64,000 nt of DNA, taken from positions 2,790,001 through 2,854,000 of the forward strand of contig NC_019567.1 of assembly GCF_000317895.1 (NCBI RefSeq), given 5' to 3'. The notes beneath the pieces are model-generated. The model saw nothing but the letters and a program-made list of their open reading frames with translations, searched no databases and was not told the DNA's origin. This document shows, in pieces, positions 61,232 to 64,000 of this stretch. The position numbers and the translations under genes were made by a program. The DNA is from Bdellovibrio bacteriovorus str. Tiberius. GTDB taxonomy: Bacteria; Bdellovibrionota; Bdellovibrionia; Bdellovibrionales; Bdellovibrionaceae. Positions within the stretch are counted from its first letter, which is position 1. Every line of letters begins with the position of its first letter.

Positions 61232-61711
61232 ATGAAACGTATTCTGACCCTTTTGATCACTCTGATGTCCGCTATGCCTGCATTTGCAGCAGTTAACGCA
61301 AACTCGTCTTGGGAAGAGATCGTTCGTGACCGCTATGCCATCATCAAAGCTCCGACCATCTATATGGGGCGTTCTATCGACTACATGTTCGCATGTCAGG
61401 ACGGCGACCGTCTGCGCACGATGAAGCCGGTAGACACCACAGTCAGCCGTACTCGCGGTGACCGTGAAGAAATCATCGTGATCGACCGCGATTATCTTTC
61501 CACGCCGATCGATTACACACACGAAGTGGAGAACTGCTTCTGGAACAACAACCAGCGCCGCTGTAAAATGGAGACTGTCACTGGTTCATACCCACTGACG
61601 GTGAACATCCCGGTTTACAAACGTGTTTCCAACCGCAACGTCGAAAGAGAAACACTCATGTTTAGAAAATCTTACACGGTCCCTCAGTGTGACACCCCTA
61701 CTGTGGACTAA
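61232..61711 (+). CDS. Small secreted protein of unknown function
   Basis: About 159 residues with a signal peptide (ILTLLITLMSAMPAFAA). Four cysteines in the mature part (FACQDGD, ENCFWNN, RRCKME, PQCDTP) suggest two disulfides. The ATG has a GGAGA ribosome binding site nine bases upstream. No family recognised. Eighty bases separate it from the Tat-exported flavoprotein gene on the same strand, so the two may be linked. Confidence 0.7.
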   Translation: MKRILTLLITLMSAMPAFAAVNANSSWEEIVRDRYAIIKAPTIYMGRSIDYMFACQDGDRLRTMKPVDTTVSRTRGDREEIIVIDRDYLSTPIDYTHEVENCFWNNNQRRCKMETVTGSYPLTVNIPVYKRVSNRNVERETLMFRKSYTVPQCDTPTVD

Positions 61712-61792
61712 GGCACTTTCAATACCCTTTCAACAAGAGGAGTTCCTAGAACTCCTCTTGTCTGTTTTGGGCCCCGGAATTATTTAGACGCC

Positions 61793-63412
61793 ATGCAAAG
61801 ACGTGATTTTCTTAAAACCAGTTTGTCCGTAGCAGCCCTTTCCTCCATCCCCGCTTCCGGCCTTGCCAAAGGCTCTGAGTGGGTCAATGACCAGCTGACT
61901 GATGACTGGCCGATCGCGCGCCTGAAGGACTCTGAAAACAACAGCATCGACTTCAACGGGGACGACATCAATCGCCCGCATGATGCCTTCTGGAACATCG
62001 ACGGCTATATCGAGAAAAAAGGCGGCGAACCCAAGTCCTTCTCTGAGGATCTGGATGTTGTGATTGTGGGTGGCGGTATTGCCGGCCTTTCCACGGCTTA
62101 CTATCTGCGCGACAAAAAGATCGCTTTGCTTGAAATGGATTTCCGCCTGGGTGGAAACTCCAAAGGTGAACAGTACAAAAACTCTGTCTATTCCACAGGG
62201 GCGGCTTATTTGGTCGAGCCGGATCAGACAGCCCCACTGGGCAGTCTTTTGACTGAACTGGGCATCTGGGACAAAGCGCGCCGTGAAAACTCGGACCACA
62301 CCACGGTTCTTTACAACAACAAATTCACTTCCCCGTTCTGGAAAGGCGCCACTGATAAGGCCGCCGCTGACAATTTCAACAAGGTGTTCAAACGCCTGGC
62401 TGAAATCGGTGCGGAAGCTGACTTCGACTATAACGGTGAACTGGCTAAATCTGTCGATCATTTGAACTTCGAACAATGGCTGACCAAAGAATTCGGCGAT
62501 GTTCACAAGCACTTGCTTGAATACTTCCAGCTGTACGGATGGAGCTCGTTCTGCGGTTCCACGGACGAACTGTCTGCTTACCAATACCTGGGCTTTATCT
62601 GTGCTGAGACCGGCACTTTGATGGCTTACCCGGGTGGTAATGCTTACGTGGCTCACAAGATGGCGCAAAAGATCCGCAAAGATGCGGGTGACAAATCCCT
62701 GCGCGCAGGAAGCATCGTATTGCGCGTGACCACCGAAGGTGATTCCGCTGTGATCCTGTATGAAGATGCCATGGGTGTTCTGAAAAAGATCCGCGCAAAA
62801 CAGGTTGTTATGGCCTGCCAGAAGTTCGTTGCAAAACGTCTGTTGCCACAGATGCCAAAAGATCAGGCTGACGCGATCACCATGCTTCCCTACCGTGCGT
62901 ATCTGGTTGGAAACATCCTGACGAAAAAGAACTTCCAAAGCCCCAGCTATGAACTGTACTGCCTGAAAGGCCAAGTACCACCGTCCCCGACGCCGATGAG
63001 ACGTGGTGACCGCAGCTTCACTGACATTTGTTTCGGCACGTGGGCCCAGGAAGAAAAAGTCGATCACAGCGTGCTGACGCTTTATCACGGCATCCCTTAC
63101 GATGGTGCCCGTCAGTTCCTGTTCAACCCAGCTTCTCATGACAAATACAAAGCCAAATATCTGCAGGACGTGGAACCGATTCTGCAAACCATGAACCTCA
63201 GCATGAACGACGTGCACGGCATCCGCCTGACTCGCTGGGGTCACGCTTTGCCGCTGTCTCGCGCGGGCCTGATTCAGGATGGCTTGCCTCAGAAGGCGTC
63301 TGAATCCATCAATGGCATCATCCACTTCGCCAATCAGGACAACTGGATGAATCCATGCTTTGAAACGGCTCACCACTGCGCCATCGAAGTGGCGACAAAA
63401 ATCAAAGGCTAA
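61793..63412 (+). CDS. Tat-exported FAD-dependent oxidoreductase (amine oxidase-like)
   Basis: A 539-residue protein. The N-terminus QRRDFLKTSLSVAALSSIPASG is a twin-arginine signal, so the protein is exported folded with its cofactor. A dinucleotide fold follows near 84-112 (DVVIVGGGIAGLSTAYYL, then ALLEMDFRLGGNS), as in NAD(P)/FAD-dependent amine oxidase and phytoene desaturase relatives. The C-terminal end has GIRLTRWGHALPLSRAG and IIHFANQDNWMNPCFETAHH, like the FAD-closing motif of the family. Substrate unknown. Single gene with a terminator downstream. Confidence 0.86.
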   Translation: MQRRDFLKTSLSVAALSSIPASGLAKGSEWVNDQLTDDWPIARLKDSENNSIDFNGDDINRPHDAFWNIDGYIEKKGGEPKSFSEDLDVVIVGGGIAGLSTAYYLRDKKIALLEMDFRLGGNSKGEQYKNSVYSTGAAYLVEPDQTAPLGSLLTELGIWDKARRENSDHTTVLYNNKFTSPFWKGATDKAAADNFNKVFKRLAEIGAEADFDYNGELAKSVDHLNFEQWLTKEFGDVHKHLLEYFQLYGWSSFCGSTDELSAYQYLGFICAETGTLMAYPGGNAYVAHKMAQKIRKDAGDKSLRAGSIVLRVTTEGDSAVILYEDAMGVLKKIRAKQVVMACQKFVAKRLLPQMPKDQADAITMLPYRAYLVGNILTKKNFQSPSYELYCLKGQVPPSPTPMRRGDRSFTDICFGTWAQEEKVDHSVLTLYHGIPYDGARQFLFNPASHDKYKAKYLQDVEPILQTMNLSMNDVHGIRLTRWGHALPLSRAGLIQDGLPQKASESINGIIHFANQDNWMNPCFETAHHCAIEVATKIKG

Positions 63413-63432
63413 GAAGCTTCACATTCCTCAAT

Positions 63433-63474
63433 AAAAAGGCTTGTATTAATTTGAGAATACAGGCGCTTTTTTCT
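63433..63474 (+). terminator. Terminator of the FAD oxidoreductase gene
   Basis: AAAAAGGCTTGTATT pairs imperfectly with AATACAGGCGCTTTTTT (one wobble and a small bulge) and ends in a T-run, 20 bases after the stop. Confidence 0.75.
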
Positions 63475-63506
63475 AAAGATCATGGGCGATAGAACGATAT
63501 AGATTT

Positions 63507-64000
63507 ATGCGTTTTATTGCCCTTTTGCTTTTTATGACGACATCGGTGAATGCCTGGGCTGATGGCAAAGCCTATCTTGATCTGGAAGAAGACCAGATCG
63601 TTTCTGTATTCAATAAACCCGGAATGAACTGGAAGAACTGTTCGGCCGATCCCAACTGCCGGCCCGTCGGCTGGCCGGATCGTGATGCTTCCATCGAAGT
63701 GACGTCCAAGCCGCGCAAGATGAAGGTGGAAGATCCCAACACCGGCACCATGCAAACGGAAGAGTACGTGCAGATCAAGTATTCTTACACCCGCGAGCGT
63801 GATGGCATCACCTACACCCAACAAGGCACCGGCTGGGTCGATGCCGCCTATGTCAATCGCAGCAAAACCAAAGCCGTCTATGGCGCGGCTGACGACAAAT
63901 CCGAATACTGCCCACCCGTTCAAAAATCCACAACCGGTGGCGGAACCAAAGAGGTTCAAAAAAGCATTTCCGGAATTCAAGCCGCCATCGCCAACAAAGG
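63507..64000 (+). CDS. Secreted protein, partial at the window edge
   Basis: An open frame from the ATG at 63507 to the window end, 164 complete codons with no stop. It has a signal peptide (MRFIALLLFMTTSVNAWA). The mature part, with DLEEDQIVSVFNKPGMNWKNC, YVQIKYSYTRERDG and TGWVDAAYVNRS, has the strand spacing of a bacterial SH3-like domain (function inferred). A Gly/Thr-rich linker (QKSTTGGGTKEVQKS) follows, so another domain likely lies beyond the edge. Overlapping minus-strand frames are judged shadows. Confidence 0.75.
   Translation, partial: MRFIALLLFMTTSVNAWADGKAYLDLEEDQIVSVFNKPGMNWKNCSADPNCRPVGWPDRDASIEVTSKPRKMKVEDPNTGTMQTEEYVQIKYSYTRERDGITYTQQGTGWVDAAYVNRSKTKAVYGAADDKSEYCPPVQKSTTGGGTKEVQKSISGIQAAIANK

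Noticed and set aside
61784-63376. 530-codon open frame on the minus strand inside the FAD oxidoreductase gene
   Set aside because: The plus strand has a Tat signal, FAD motif and conserved C-terminus; the antisense frame has no recognisable features.
63480-63980. Minus-strand frame at the right edge
   Set aside because: The plus-strand frame from 63507 has a clear signal peptide and remains open to the edge, so the minus frame is its shadow.
1-64000. tRNA, rRNA, CRISPR arrays, insertion sequences, prophage integrases
   Set aside because: None were seen on reading; phage-like repeats occur only within the two fibre proteins, which have signal peptides and are not part of a prophage.

Overview
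The window looks like chromosomal DNA of a predatory deltaproteobacterium, most likely Bdellovibrio bacteriovorus or a close relative. The grounds are a RomR-like polarity protein, two mosaic fibre proteins of the type described in Bdellovibrio, a very high share of secreted proteins and lipoproteins, and tight overlapping operons. No rRNA, tRNA, CRISPR array, transposase or integrase was seen, and no stretch over 300 bases lacks a gene. Identifications rest on reading motifs and family knowledge; no database search was run.

Layout. 1-45: start of a minus-strand gene leaving the window. 186-5603 (-): prepilin-type operon with a 924-residue coiled-coil pseudopilin-like protein, two further prepilins and a secreted EF-hand protein. 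5798-6542 (-): gpmA. 6796-12192 (+): sucA-sucB-lpdA for the 2-oxoglutarate dehydrogenase complex. 12324-23198: an envelope/fibre island with two lipoprotein plus fibre pairs on opposite strands, surrounded by secreted and outer-membrane proteins and a transglycosylase-like protein. 23328-25890 (+): secreted Cys/His protein and two membrane proteins. 25891-28550 (-): NitT/TauT-type ABC importer. 28835-32078 (-): hutU and hutH for histidine breakdown. 32277-35610: small porin-like protein, NUDIX hydrolase, rpe, fmt, def. 35638-36717 (-): lptG-like. 36772-41310 (+): romR, nadC, birA, thioredoxin-fold, GyrI-like and SleB-like genes in one close-packed run. 41307-43864: SIMPL protein, OmpA-like lipoprotein, small barrel protein, histidine phosphatase.

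43944-51658 (+) is the most interesting functional unit. Seven genes joined by 4- to 8-base overlaps encode an ABC exporter, an ATP-grasp-like enzyme, a NodB-like deacetylase, three glycosyltransferases and a secreted polysaccharide-lyase-like protein. Facing it on the minus strand (51681-60303) are a nucleotide-sugar epimerase and UDP-glucose dehydrogenase, which together could supply UDP-uronic acids, followed by a MacAB-TolC-type export set. I infer a surface-glycan or glycoconjugate pathway, possibly rich in uronic acids. The right end holds an HD phosphohydrolase, a small secreted protein, a Tat-exported FAD oxidoreductase and a partial secreted protein.

Between genes there are two long perfect inverted repeats (22-base and 26-base arms), a short repeat that begins exactly at the stop codons of lpdA and hutU and shares 23 identical bases with the sucB linker, and hairpins that cover the ribosome binding sites of nadC, def and the gene at 25441.
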